Shown piece after piece: positions 8,896 to 17,007 of a stretch of DNA of 64,000 bases (position 1 is its first letter; every line of letters begins with the position of its first letter). The DNA lies in contig NZ_JAYDCK010000003.1 in assembly GCF_034555965.1 (NCBI RefSeq), forward strand, positions 682,001 through 746,000. Direction: 5' to 3'. The stretch comes from Aquicoccus sp. G2-2 (GTDB lineage: Bacteria; Pseudomonadota; Alphaproteobacteria; Rhodobacterales; Rhodobacteraceae). The position numbers and the translations under genes were made by a program. The notes under the pieces are model-generated. The model was not told the origin of the DNA, made no database searches, and saw only the letters and a program-made list of their open reading frames with translations.

Positions 8896-9261
8896 TTAAT
8901 CAGCCTTGGGCACCAGTGGGCTTTCATCGCTCGGAGCCGGTGGCAGCAGGTTGTTTTCATCAAGCGCGGGTGTGGCAGGCGCAGTTTCTTCGGCGGCGGC
9001 AGGAGCATCGGTCAGCCGGTCCATTACCGAGGATTCCGAGGATTTGCGCGCGGCAATTGCGGTCAGCGCGATGGATGTGCAGATAAAGCCGATGGCGAGG
9101 ACCCATGTGACCTTGCCCAACGCGGTGGCCGCCGAACGGGCAGAGATTGCCCCGCCGCCGGACCCCATACCAAGCCCACCGCCTTCGGAACGCTGCAAAA
9201 GCACGACGCCGATCAACGCCAGCGCCAGAAGAAGGTGGATGATGAGAACGACGTTTTCCAT
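8896..9261 (-). CDS. secG: Preprotein translocase subunit SecG
   Basis: SecG (121 residues) is the small third subunit of the SecYEG channel in the inner membrane. It has the canonical two transmembrane helices: residues 4-22 (VVLIIHLLLALALIGVVLL) and about 52-70 (TWVLAIGFICTSIALTAIA). The conserved loop QRSEGGGLGMGSGGG lies between them. The C-terminal tail is proline/alanine/glutamate-rich and variable, as in alphaproteobacterial SecG. A GAGAGCC-like sequence near the ATG gives only a weak ribosome binding site. The gene lies upstream of pyrG. Region 8655-8895 has no other gene. Confidence 0.93.
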   Translation of the reverse strand: MENVVLIIHLLLALALIGVVLLQRSEGGGLGMGSGGGAISARSAATALGKVTWVLAIGFICTSIALTAIAARKSSESSVMDRLTDAPAAAEETAPATPALDENNLLPPAPSDESPLVPKAD

Positions 9262-9374
9262 GGAGAGCCCTGTAATGCGTTTCGAGGGCGGTATCTAGTC
9301 GCTTAACCCTTGCGCCGCAACCCTCAAGCGTGGGTTCTTCTGTGCGGGCCGGGCGGCTTTGGCGCCTGCGCCAT

Positions 9375-9770
9375 TTATTCGTCTACCATATCCATGTCCG
9401 CCTGCCCGGAGAGGGCACGGCGGATGTGGCTCCAGCCGAGGCCAACGCCAAGCACGGTGGAGAGGGCCAGAATGCCGATCCAGGTGTTTTGCGTGTTGTT
9501 TTCGAGCCGCAGCCAGCCCCAGTCATGCAGCACCCAAAGCAGCGAGGCGACAATGGCGAGCACCAGAAACATGCCGAACGCGCCGATTGAGCGCAGCGTG
9601 GCGCGCAGGTAGATAATATAGCCTACCAGCAGAAGAAGGCCCAGAAGCACCGTGAGCGAGAGTTGTTCGGAGGCGTTCATTTCGGCCCATCTGAGATAAT
9701 TCCACTGCGTCGGGTTGAAAGTTGCGGTGATCAGCAGAAATGCGAATACCCAGCGGAGAAGGAAGCCCAT
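9375..9770 (-). CDS. Small four-helix inner membrane protein (DUF6524-like)
   Basis: This 131-residue protein starts MGFLLRWVFAFLLITATFNPTQWNY. It has four predicted membrane helices (about 3-18, 36-53, 63-82 and 93-112) and the periplasmic motif NPTxWNY. It is conserved in Rhodobacterales and I associate it with DUF6524. The start at 9770 follows GAGG with 7 bases of spacing; the frame is open further upstream but unconserved. It lies in the same orientation as secG, 113 bases away. Function is unknown. Confidence 0.78.
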   Translation of the reverse strand: MGFLLRWVFAFLLITATFNPTQWNYLRWAEMNASEQLSLTVLLGLLLLVGYIIYLRATLRSIGAFGMFLVLAIVASLLWVLHDWGWLRLENNTQNTWIGILALSTVLGVGLGWSHIRRALSGQADMDMVDE

Positions 9771-9852
9771 CGGTGCCTCATGTGATGATTTCGGTGACTT
9801 TGCGTGGAACCGGGGCGCTTGTCTAGAAAATCCTTGGCGCGTGGGGGTAGCC

Positions 9853-9890
9853 GGGGAGCCTCCGGCGGGGATATTTGGGGCAAAATGAAG
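9853..9890. repeat. Candidate Rhodobacterales intergenic repeat element
   Basis: The stretch around GGGGAGCCTCCGGCGGGGAT followed by ATTTGGGGCAAAATGAAG resembles a short interspersed element I recall as recurring between genes in Roseobacter-group genomes. It contains the internal inverted CCTCCGG/CCGGGG pairing and lies in the 218-base gap between the DUF6524-like gene and purA. Only one copy is visible in this window, so repeat status rests on recall and not on the sequence shown. Confidence 0.35.
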
Positions 9891-9988
9891 CATGCAGAAG
9901 GGCGGGGCGGGTTGTGGTGAATTAGCGGTTTCGCCAATGCGACGGGAAGGATATACCGGCGCGGGATTTAGCGTGAAAGAGGATCATT

Positions 9989-11284
9989 ATGGCCAATGTC
10001 GTGGTTGTCGGCGCCCAGTGGGGTGACGAGGGAAAAGGCAAGATCGTTGACTGGTTGAGCGAGCGCGCCGATGTGATCTGCCGTTTTCAGGGCGGGCATA
10101 ATGCCGGGCATACGCTGGTGATTGATGGCGAGGTTTTCAAGCTCAACGCGCTGCCTTCCGGGGTGGTGCGGGGTGGCAAGCTGAGCGTGATCGGCAATGG
10201 TGTGGTGCTGGATCCGTGGCATTTGCTGAGCGAGATTGCAGCGATCCGCAAGCAGGGGGTGGAGATCAACCCCGAGACTTTGATGATTGCGGAGAACACG
10301 CCGCTGATCCTGCCAATCCATGGCGAGTTGGACCGGGCGCGCGAAGAGGCGGCAAGTGCGGGCACCAAGATAGGCACCACCGGGCGCGGCATTGGGCCTG
10401 CCTATGAGGACAAGGTGGGGCGGCGCTCGGTCCGGGTGGCCGATCTGGCGGATCGCGCGACGCTGGAGGCGCGGGTTGACCGGGCGTTGCAGCATCACAA
10501 TCCGCTGCGCAAGGGGCTGGGTATTGCGCCGGTGGACCGGGATGCGTTGATTGCGGCACTGGCCGGGATTGCGGAAGACATCCTGCCCTATGCCGCGCCG
10601 GTCTGGAAGGTGCTGAAAGAAAAGCGCAAAGCGGGTAAGAGAATTCTGTTTGAAGGCGCGCAAGGGGCGTTGCTTGATATCGACTTCGGCACCTATCCGT
10701 TTGTGACCTCATCGAACGTGATCGCGGGGCAGGCGGCGACGGGCGTTGGCGTGGGGCCGGGGGCGATTGATTATGTGCTGGGCATTGTGAAGGCCTATAC
10801 CACGCGGGTTGGCGAAGGGCCGTTTCCAAGCGAGCTTGACGATGCCGACGGGCAACGGTTGGGGGAACGCGGGCGCGAGTTTGGCACCGTGACCGGGCGC
10901 AAGCGGCGCTGTGGCTGGTTCGATGCGGCGCTGGTGCGCCAGACCTGTGCGACCAGCGGGGTGAACGGTATTTCACTGACCAAGCTTGATGTGCTTGACG
11001 GGTTCGAGACGCTGAAGATTTGCGTCGGGTATGATTTGGATGGCAGGCGGCTTGATTACCTGCCGACCGCTGCTGATCAACAGGGGCGCTGCACGCCGAT
11101 CTATGAGGAGATGGACGGCTGGCACGAGAGCACCGAGGGCGCGCGAAGCTGGGCCGATCTGCCGGCGGCGGCGATCAAGTATGTGCGCCGGGTGGAAGAG
11201 TTGATCGACTGCCCCGTGGCGCTGCTTTCGACCAGCCCGGAGCGAGAGGACACCATCCTTGTCACTGATCCGTTTGCGGATTGA
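9989..11284 (+). CDS. purA: Adenylosuccinate synthetase
   Basis: PurA (431 residues, standard length) catalyses the GTP-dependent joining of IMP and aspartate, the first committed step to AMP. The N-terminal GTP-binding loop ([14 protein letters not shown], residues 8-21) with the catalytic Asp, the IMP-binding QGGHNAGHT segment, [14 protein letters not shown], and the [10 protein letters not shown] block are all intact. The protein begins [18 protein letters not shown] precedes the ATG by 4-5 bases. It overlaps the possible upstream start of the next gene, but the likely ATG of that gene lies just after the purA stop. Confidence 0.98.
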   Translation: MANVVVVGAQWGDEGKGKIVDWLSERADVICRFQGGHNAGHTLVIDGEVFKLNALPSGVVRGGKLSVIGNGVVLDPWHLLSEIAAIRKQGVEINPETLMIAENTPLILPIHGELDRAREEAASAGTKIGTTGRGIGPAYEDKVGRRSVRVADLADRATLEARVDRALQHHNPLRKGLGIAPVDRDALIAALAGIAEDILPYAAPVWKVLKEKRKAGKRILFEGAQGALLDIDFGTYPFVTSSNVIAGQAATGVGVGPGAIDYVLGIVKAYTTRVGEGPFPSELDDADGQRLGERGREFGTVTGRKRRCGWFDAALVRQTCATSGVNGISLTKLDVLDGFETLKICVGYDLDGRRLDYLPTAADQQGRCTPIYEEMDGWHESTEGARSWADLPAAAIKYVRRVEELIDCPVALLSTSPEREDTILVTDPFAD

Positions 11285-11288
11285 GCGG

Positions 11289-11528
11289 ATGTGGGAGCGG
11301 TTTTCATACAAGGCCCGCAAGCGGCTTTCGATTCTGGTTCTGCTGGTGGGGATGCCGATTTACATTGTGCTGGCCGTTACCTTGGTGGACCGGCTGGATC
11401 GGCCATCGGTGTTGATTGAACTGCTGATTTATGTGGCGCTTGGGATTGCGTGGATCGTGCCGTTCAAGGGGTTGTTCAAGGGGATTGGCCAGCCGGACCC
11501 GGATGCCGGGCCGGGCAAGGACGATTGA
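11289..11528 (+). CDS. DUF2842 small membrane protein
   Basis: The 79-residue protein begins MWERFSYKARKRLSILVLLVG, with two transmembrane helices (about 12-32 and 43-62) and a short acidic/glycine C-terminal tail. The sequence SYKARKRLS and IAWIVPFKGLFKGIGQPDPD are typical of DUF2842, a conserved alphaproteobacterial inner membrane family without assigned function. The ATG at 11289 follows the purA stop by 4 bases, implying coupling; a longer frame from 11259 would overlap purA. Confidence 0.82.
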   Translation: MWERFSYKARKRLSILVLLVGMPIYIVLAVTLVDRLDRPSVLIELLIYVALGIAWIVPFKGLFKGIGQPDPDAGPGKDD

Positions 11529-11561
11529 AGCCAGCGCGGGCCACGCCCGTGAAAGGAGGAC

Positions 11562-12614
11562 ATGATGAACCATCAGGCAGTCAAAGATTACTACGGTAAG
11601 ACCTTGCAGGGCAGTGACGATCTGCAAACCAATGCCTGTTGCTCGCCGGATGATATGCCGGGGCATGTGAAGGCGGCTTTGGCGAATGTTCATGATGAGG
11701 TTCTGAGCCGGTATTACGGCTGTGGTTTGGTGATGCCGGGCGCACTTGAAGGGGCAAAAGTGCTTGATCTTGGCTGTGGTGCGGGGCGCGATGTTTATGC
11801 GCTGGCGCAGATGGTCGGCCCCGAAGGCCGGGTTGTGGGGGTGGACATGACGCCCGAGCAGCTTGACGTGGCGCGTGCGCATCAGGCTTGGCATGCGGAG
11901 CGGTTCGGGTTTGACGTGGTGGCGTTTCATGAGGGCGTGATCGAAGCGCTGGGCGCGCTTGATCTTGAGCCTGCGTCGTTTGACGTGATCGTATCGAACT
12001 GTGTGATCAATCTGGCCACCGACAAGGGCGCGGTGCTGCGCGGCGCGTATGAGTTGCTCAAGCCCGGCGGCGAGATGTATTTCGCGGATGTTTATGCCGA
12101 CCGGCGGATTCCGGCGGCGCTGGCGGCGGATGAGGTGCTTTATGGCGAGTGCCTGTCGGGCGCGCTTTACTGGAACGATTTCCTGAGCGAGGCGAAGGCG
12201 GCGGGGTTTGCCGATCCGCGACGGGTGGAACATCGCCCGTTGACGATCGATAATCCGGCGCTTGAGGCGCGGGTGGCGCCGGTCTCGTTCATCTCGGCGA
12301 CCTGCCGGCTATTCCGGCTTGACGGTCTGGAGCCGGATTGTGAGGATTACGGGCAGGCGGTGATTTACAAGGGCACGGTGGCGCAGAGTGCGCAGGCCTT
12401 TGTGCTCGATCATCGCCACGTCTTCGAGGCGGGCCGGGAGGTTGCGGTCTGTGGCAATACCTGGCGGATGCTGAACGAGACACGGTTCGCGCCGCATTTC
12501 GAGTTTATCGGTGATTTCGACACCCATCGCGGTGTTTTTGCAGGATGTGGCGCGGAAAACCTGTTTGATCAGGCGGCATACGCGCGCGTTGAGGGCGGCG
12601 GGTGTTGCTGCTGA
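11562..12614 (+). CDS. arsM: Arsenite S-adenosylmethionine methyltransferase
   Basis: The 350-residue protein is an ArsM-type methyltransferase, which methylates trivalent arsenic to mono-, di- and trimethyl species. The SAM site is VLDLGCGAGRDVYALAQ (residues 67-83), followed by VVGVDMTPEQL. Cysteines at the positions used for As(III) binding are seen: Cys26-Cys27, Cys54, Cys72, Cys147 (SNCVINL) and Cys197 (GECLSG). A terminal GGGCCC tail may act as an extra metal clamp. GGAGG lies 4 bases before the tandem ATGs. No arsR, arsB, arsC or arsH is nearby, so regulation is not evident. Confidence 0.9.
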   Translation: MMNHQAVKDYYGKTLQGSDDLQTNACCSPDDMPGHVKAALANVHDEVLSRYYGCGLVMPGALEGAKVLDLGCGAGRDVYALAQMVGPEGRVVGVDMTPEQLDVARAHQAWHAERFGFDVVAFHEGVIEALGALDLEPASFDVIVSNCVINLATDKGAVLRGAYELLKPGGEMYFADVYADRRIPAALAADEVLYGECLSGALYWNDFLSEAKAAGFADPRRVEHRPLTIDNPALEARVAPVSFISATCRLFRLDGLEPDCEDYGQAVIYKGTVAQSAQAFVLDHRHVFEAGREVAVCGNTWRMLNETRFAPHFEFIGDFDTHRGVFAGCGAENLFDQAAYARVEGGGCCC

Positions 12615-12692
12615 AATGCTTGCGAGGCCGGAGGGGGCTGTTAAGCCTTCGCGAAACCCGATGATTTTGATCGGATTAACGCGAGGGTTGAT

Positions 12693-13793
12693 GTGAACGC
12701 ACCGCTTGGCAGCAGGGCAGCGCCGCGGCTGGAGGCGCGCAATTTGCGGCGCGTCTATGACGGGCGCGCGGTGGTCGATGATGTGTCGCTCAGGGTGATG
12801 TCGGGCAATGTGACCTGCCTTCTGGGGCCGTCGGGCTGTGGCAAGTCCACCACGCTGCGGATGATCGCGGGCGTGGAGATGCAAGACAGCGGAGAGATCT
12901 ATGCCGATGGGGCGCTGATCTGTGACACGGCGTTTCGGGTGCCGCCGGAGCGGCGCAATATCGGGCTGATGTTTCAGGATTTCGCCTTGTTTCCGCATCT
13001 GAGCGTGGCTGAGAACGTGGCCTTCGGGCTAAGCGGCGCACGGGCGGAAAAACGCGCGCGGGTGGAGGAATTGCTGGGCGTGGTGGGGCTGATGCGCTTC
13101 ATTGATGCCTATCCGCACGAGCTTTCGGGCGGCGAGCAGCAGCGGGTGGCCTTGGCGCGGGCATTGGCCCCGAGACCGCGGATCATGCTGATGGATGAGC
13201 CGTTTTCCGGTTTGGACAACCGGCTGCGCGATGACATTCGCGATCTGACGCTGGAGGTGTTGAAGCGCGAGGATGCGGCGGTGCTGTTGGTGACGCATGA
13301 GCCGGAAGAGGCGATGCGGATGGCCGACGAGATTGCGCTGATGCGCGACGGGCGGATCGTGCAGCAAGGCGCACCCTATAACATATACAACGCGCCAATC
13401 GACAAGGCGGCGGTGTCATTTTTTAGCGATATCAACGTATTGCGAGGCGAAGTTCAAGGGGCGCTTACGGATACGCCGTTTGGCCAGTTCCTTGCCCCCG
13501 GTGTGCCGGATGGGCAAGCGGTGGAGATCGTCATCCGCCCGCAGCATATCAAGATTGATTTTGACCGGGGTGGCCATGGGCCTGATCCAACCCCGCAGGA
13601 TGGTGTCCCGGCGCGGGGTGTGGTTGAGCGGGCGCGGTTCATGGGGTCGGAAAGTCTGGTAGAGTTTCGGATGGAGCATGATGGGTCGGTGTTGAAAGCG
13701 ACGGTGCCGAATGTGTTTCTGCCCAGCCCCGGCAAGGCGCTTTGGCTGACAATCCGGCGGGATCGGTGCTTTGTGTTTCCGGTAAGTCGGTGA
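12693..13793 (+). CDS. Orphan ABC ATPase, Fe3+/spermidine/sulfate import type (FbpC-like)
   Basis: This 366-residue ATPase resembles FbpC/PotA. Walker A (GPSGCGKST), the Q-loop (MFQDFALFPHLSV), signature (LSGGEQQR), Walker B (IMLMDEPFSGLD) and H-loop (LLVTHEPEEA) are intact. The C-terminal third is a TOBE-type regulatory domain (EIVIRPQHIKID, ending LTIRRDRCFVFP). It starts with GTG at 12693. No permease or binding protein is adjacent: it sits between an arsenite methyltransferase and a DNA glycosylase whose start overlaps its stop, so its partners must be encoded elsewhere. Substrate cannot be assigned. Confidence 0.88.
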   Translation: MNAPLGSRAAPRLEARNLRRVYDGRAVVDDVSLRVMSGNVTCLLGPSGCGKSTTLRMIAGVEMQDSGEIYADGALICDTAFRVPPERRNIGLMFQDFALFPHLSVAENVAFGLSGARAEKRARVEELLGVVGLMRFIDAYPHELSGGEQQRVALARALAPRPRIMLMDEPFSGLDNRLRDDIRDLTLEVLKREDAAVLLVTHEPEEAMRMADEIALMRDGRIVQQGAPYNIYNAPIDKAAVSFFSDINVLRGEVQGALTDTPFGQFLAPGVPDGQAVEIVIRPQHIKIDFDRGGHGPDPTPQDGVPARGVVERARFMGSESLVEFRMEHDGSVLKATVPNVFLPSPGKALWLTIRRDRCFVFPVSR

Positions 13794-14422
13794 GCGGCGG
13801 GCGGATCATTCGGGGGGCGGCATGTGTGGGCGAGGGCGCGGCGTGGCTGTCTGCGCATGACGCGGGCATGGCGCGGGCGCTGGACCTGATCGACGAGGTG
13901 CCGCTCAGGCTGCGCCCGGACGGGTTTGCCCCGCTTCTGAGCGCGATCATGAGCCAGCAGGTGAGCGTCGCCTCGGCGCGGGCGATCTGGGGGCGGATGG
14001 AGGCGGCGGGGCTGGTGACGCCGGAAGCTGTTGCGGTTGCGGGTGAGGAGAGGTTGCGCGCCGCCGGGTTGAGCCGCCAGAAAATCCGCTATGCGCAGGA
14101 ATTGGCGCGCGCGGGCATTGATTATGTCGCGCTGCGCGACATGCCGGATGAGGCGGTGATTGCGCGGCTGGTGGAAGTGCCGGGCATCGGGGTCTGGACG
14201 GCGGAGATTTACGCGATGTTCAGCCTTGGCCATGCGGATGTGTTCGCGCCGGGTGATCTGGCGTTGCAGGAGGCGGCGCGGCTGCTTTATGGGCTGGACG
14301 CGCGGCCAAAGCCGAAAGCGTTCCGGGAAATGGCAGAACGCTGGAGCCCGTGGCGGGCGGTTGCCGCGCGCATCCTCTGGGCTTATTACCGGGTGGCCAA
14401 GGACAGGGAAGGAATTACATGA
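13790..14422 (+). CDS. DNA-3-methyladenine glycosylase II-like protein (AlkA family)
   Basis: The protein (210 residues) is a helix-hairpin-helix base-excision glycosylase that removes alkylated bases. The domain order is FAPLLSAIMSQQVSVASARAIW near residues 45-66, GLSRQKIRYAQELA near 95-108, and the HhH motif LVEVPGIGVWTAEIYAMFSLG near 125-145 with the catalytic Asp downstream (DVFAPGDLAL). It lacks the N-terminal AlkA methyl-transfer domain, so it belongs to the short form. GTG at 13790 overlaps the ATPase TGA, and its own stop overlaps the ATG of the esterase (ATGA), so three genes are coupled. Confidence 0.9.
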   Translation: MSGGRIIRGAACVGEGAAWLSAHDAGMARALDLIDEVPLRLRPDGFAPLLSAIMSQQVSVASARAIWGRMEAAGLVTPEAVAVAGEERLRAAGLSRQKIRYAQELARAGIDYVALRDMPDEAVIARLVEVPGIGVWTAEIYAMFSLGHADVFAPGDLALQEAARLLYGLDARPKPKAFREMAERWSPWRAVAARILWAYYRVAKDREGIT

Positions 14423-15084
14423 CACGGGTTTTGCAAGCGGGCCGCAAGGCGCCGGTTTCGGGTGTGACGCGCTCGGTCGTGGTGTTCCTGCACGGTTATG
14501 GCGCGAACGGGGCCGATCTTCTGGGGCTGGCTGATGTGTTGGCAGAGCATTTGCCCGATACGCTTTTTGTGGCACCCGATGCGCCGGAGCAATGCCCCGG
14601 TGCGCCGATGGGTTATCAGTGGTTCCCGATTCCGTGGATTGACGGGTCATCGGAAGAAGTGGCCGAGCGCGGGATGCGGGCGGCGGTTGATGATGTGAAT
14701 GCGTTTCTGGATGCGCTTTTGGTTGATGAAGACCTGCTGCCCGAGCAGATGGTGCTTTTCGGGTTCAGCCAAGGCACCATGATGAGCCTGCACGTGGCCC
14801 CGAGGCGCGAAGACGAGATTGCGGGAATCGTGGGATTTTCCGGGCGGTTGCTGGAGCCTGAACTGCTGGTTGATGAAGCGCTGTCGAAACCGCCGGTTCT
14901 GTTGCTGCATGGCGATATGGATGACGTGGTGCCGCCGCAATCGCTGCCAGAGGCGGCAGATGCGTTACAGGGGGCCGGGTTTACGGCGGTTTATGCCCAT
15001 ATCATGAAGGGCACGGGCCACGGGATTGCCCCTGACGGGCTTTCGGTGGCGCTGGCTTTCATGCGCGACAAGTTGGGGCTGTAG
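14419..15084 (+). CDS. Alpha/beta-hydrolase, carboxylesterase/phospholipase type
   Basis: The 221-residue product is a cytoplasmic serine hydrolase of the carboxylesterase 2 family. The oxyanion segment VVFLHGYGANGADLLG is at residues 20-35, the nucleophile elbow is GFSQGTMM (Ser near residue 119), the catalytic Asp lies in LLHGDMDDVVPP (near 170), and the His in MKGTGHGI (near 202). Length is normal. ATG at 14419 overlaps the glycosylase stop. It ends 11 bases before the CtrA-like box of the gene transfer agent cluster. Confidence 0.9.
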   Translation: MTRVLQAGRKAPVSGVTRSVVVFLHGYGANGADLLGLADVLAEHLPDTLFVAPDAPEQCPGAPMGYQWFPIPWIDGSSEEVAERGMRAAVDDVNAFLDALLVDEDLLPEQMVLFGFSQGTMMSLHVAPRREDEIAGIVGFSGRLLEPELLVDEALSKPPVLLLHGDMDDVVPPQSLPEAADALQGAGFTAVYAHIMKGTGHGIAPDGLSVALAFMRDKLGL

Positions 15085-15095
15085 CCCGATTACTG

Positions 15096-15110
15096 TTAAT
15101 ATTTAGTTAA
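15096..15110. promoter_or_regulatory. Perfect CtrA-type binding site upstream of the GTA cluster
   Basis: The sequence TTAATATTTAGTTAA is an exact match to TTAA-N7-TTAA, the full CtrA recognition sequence of alphaproteobacteria. It lies in a short AT-rich patch between the esterase gene and the GTA operon. Its centre is about 73 bases upstream of the start site predicted from the promoter at 15141-15169, a plausible position for an activator. CtrA control of GTA production is known in Rhodobacter; direct binding here is inference. Confidence 0.65.
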
Positions 15111-15140
15111 TGATATCGGACGGTTAGGCGGCGTTAAAAT

Positions 15141-15169
15141 TTGACGCACCGCGCGCTGCCGCGTATGAT
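15141..15169 (+). promoter_or_regulatory. Predicted sigma70-type promoter of the GTA cluster
   Basis: TTGACG at 15141-15146 and TATGAT at 15164-15169 are separated by exactly 17 bases, close to a consensus housekeeping promoter. Transcription would begin near 15176, leaving a leader of about 100 bases before g1. This is sequence match only; the elements are unusually good for a cluster that is normally expressed in a small fraction of cells, so repression or attenuation should be expected. Confidence 0.6.
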
Positions 15170-15201
15170 TCATGACATGCTGGACGAAATGGGTATGGGG
15201 C

Positions 15202-15228
15202 CGCGGACGTGTTTCCGCGTCCATTTTT
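15202..15228 (+). terminator. Terminator-like hairpin in the GTA leader
   Basis: CGCGGA (15202-15207) pairs with TCCGCG (15214-15219) around a 6-base loop; an overlapping alternative pairs GGACG with CGTCC (15205-15222). Both are followed by ATTTTT at 15223-15228. It lies downstream of the predicted GTA promoter and upstream of g1. It may terminate esterase transcripts, or attenuate GTA transcription. The stem is short, so efficiency is uncertain. Confidence 0.4.
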
Positions 15229-15278
15229 CATGCCTGTTTCAGGGACGGAGGCCCCTTGAGAAAGCAGACACACAGGAC

Positions 15279-15629
15279 ATGAAATCCAACACTTCGATGA
15301 CGGAAGGTCAGCGTTTGCGGCAGGCGCTGGTTGTTGTGGAAAGCGAATTGCGAGCGATTGCGTCGCAGCTTGCCTTGCTGAAAGCCGGGCTGGTGGAGGG
15401 CGATTTGAGTGCGATGACCGACACGGCGCGCAAGACGGAGGATATCCGGCAATGGCTCAGGCTTGCACATGAAATGGAGATGCGACTTGAAAAATACGGC
15501 AATGACGGGCGCGAACGAGGCGCGCCTCCCGCTCTCGACCTCGATGATGCAAGGGCTCAGATCGGGAGCCGCCTGGATCGCCTCAGAAGGGCGGGATGTT
15601 CAGGCCCGGTTCCTCGATGCCATGAGTGA
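15279..15629 (+). CDS. GTA g1, small terminase-like protein
   Basis: The 116-residue product corresponds by position and character to GTA gene g1, the small terminase subunit that recruits DNA to the packaging motor. It is largely helical (GQRLRQALVVVESELRAIASQLALLKAGL and a second EDIRQWLRLAHEMEMRLEK helix). The start at 15279 (MKSNTSMTEG) is chosen over an upstream open frame because the upstream part overlaps the promoter and leader; a second ATG at 15297 is also possible. It overlaps g2. Assignment is mainly from synteny, as g1 proteins are weakly conserved. Confidence 0.72.
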   Translation: MKSNTSMTEGQRLRQALVVVESELRAIASQLALLKAGLVEGDLSAMTDTARKTEDIRQWLRLAHEMEMRLEKYGNDGRERGAPPALDLDDARAQIGSRLDRLRRAGCSGPVPRCHE

Positions 15630-16902
15630 GGCGGAGCTGCTGGCGCTGCCTTATCTGTTTGAGTTCTGGGCGATGGACCATCAGTTGCCGCCAGAAGGCG
15701 ATTGGCGGACTTGGGTGATCATGGGCGGGCGCGGTGCGGGCAAGACCCGTGCTGGTGCCGAGTGGGTGCGCGCACAGGTGGAAGGGGCGCGGGCTTTCGA
15801 TGAGGGCCGCTGTCGGCGGGTGGCGCTGGTGGGAGAGACGGTCGATCAGGTGCGCGAAGTGATGATCTTTGGCGAAAGCGGGATCATGGCTTGTTCACCG
15901 CCAGACAGACGCCCGGAATGGCAGGCCGGGCGCAAGCGGCTTTTGTGGCCCAATGGTGCTGTGGCGCAGGTGTTTTCGGCGCATGACCCGGAAGGGCTGC
16001 GCGGGCCGCAGTTCGACGGTGCGTGGGTGGACGAGCTGGCCAAGTGGAAGCGTGGGCAGGACACGTGGGATATGCTGCAATTCGGGCTGAGGCTGGGCGA
16101 GAGCCCGCAGGTTTGTGTGACCACGACGCCGCGCAATGTGGGTATTCTGAAAACCTTGCTGGCGCTGCCGTCAACCGTGGTGACAAGCGCGCCGACGCAG
16201 GCCAATGCGGCGAATTTGGCAGCGTCGTTCCTTGACGAGGTGAAAGCACGCTATGCGGGCACGCGGTTGGGGCGGCAGGAGCTGGAGGGCGTGCTTCTGG
16301 AGGATGTGGAGGGCGCGCTTTGGACCTCGGCGGCGCTGGAGGCGCTCAGAGTTGAGGCGGCACCGGAACTGAGCCGGATCGTCGTGGCCGTTGACCCGCC
16401 GGTGACCGGGCACGCAGGATCGGACGAATGCGGGATCGTGGTGGTCGGGGCCGTTACCGAGGGGCCGGTGCAGGACTGGCGGGCTTACGTGCTGGCCGAC
16501 AAGACGGTGCGCGCGGCCAGCCCGGCAACATGGGCGCGGGCGGCGATTACGGCAATGGAGCAGTTTGGTGCGGAGAAATTGGTGGCGGAGGTCAACCAAG
16601 GTGGCGATCTGGTGGAGAGTGTGATCCGGCAGGTGGACCCATTGGTGCCGTTGAAGAAGGTTCATGCCGCCAAGGGAAAGGCCGCACGGGCGGAGCCGGT
16701 GGCCGCCCTTTATGAGCAGGGCCGGGTGCGCCATCTGCGCGGGGCGTTGGGCGATCTGGAAGATCAGATGTGCAAGATGACCACGCAGGGTTTCGAGGGC
16801 AAGGGCAGCCCCGACCGGGTGGATGCGCTGGTCTGGGCGATGAGTGACCTGATGATTGAACCGGGCGCGAAATGGCGCCGCCCGAGGGTGCGCACGGTGT
16901 GA
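15502..16902 (+). CDS. GTA g2, large terminase (DNA packaging ATPase/nuclease)
   Basis: The product (about 466 residues) is the motor that packages random host DNA into GTA heads. The classic block LPYLFEFWAMDHQLPPEGDWRTWV leads into Walker A (GGRGAGKTRAGAEW), and Walker B and the adenine region follow (FDGAWVDELAKW). The C-terminal RNase H-like nuclease has acidic residues in VVAVDPPVTGH and DALVWAMSDL. The start is uncertain: ATGs at 15463, 15469, 15502, 15547 and 15622 are in frame and none has a good ribosome binding site. It overlaps g1 in all but trivial cases. Confidence 0.92.
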   Translation: MTGANEARLPLSTSMMQGLRSGAAWIASEGRDVQARFLDAMSEAELLALPYLFEFWAMDHQLPPEGDWRTWVIMGGRGAGKTRAGAEWVRAQVEGARAFDEGRCRRVALVGETVDQVREVMIFGESGIMACSPPDRRPEWQAGRKRLLWPNGAVAQVFSAHDPEGLRGPQFDGAWVDELAKWKRGQDTWDMLQFGLRLGESPQVCVTTTPRNVGILKTLLALPSTVVTSAPTQANAANLAASFLDEVKARYAGTRLGRQELEGVLLEDVEGALWTSAALEALRVEAAPELSRIVVAVDPPVTGHAGSDECGIVVVGAVTEGPVQDWRAYVLADKTVRAASPATWARAAITAMEQFGAEKLVAEVNQGGDLVESVIRQVDPLVPLKKVHAAKGKAARAEPVAALYEQGRVRHLRGALGDLEDQMCKMTTQGFEGKGSPDRVDALVWAMSDLMIEPGAKWRRPRVRTV

Positions 16903-17007
16903 TTAGGACTTCTTAAACCATTCCTCGCATGATGAATCTCAAGCCGGAAATGACACCGGACAGAGGCGCAAGCCTTTGGAGATGCGACGAAATGTGAGGA
17001 GAGCCGG

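Noticed and set aside
13454-14650. Minus-strand frame of 398 codons opposite the ABC ATPase, glycosylase and esterase
   Set aside because: It covers three well-supported, mutually overlapping plus-strand genes and has a proline/arginine-rich, non-protein-like sequence.
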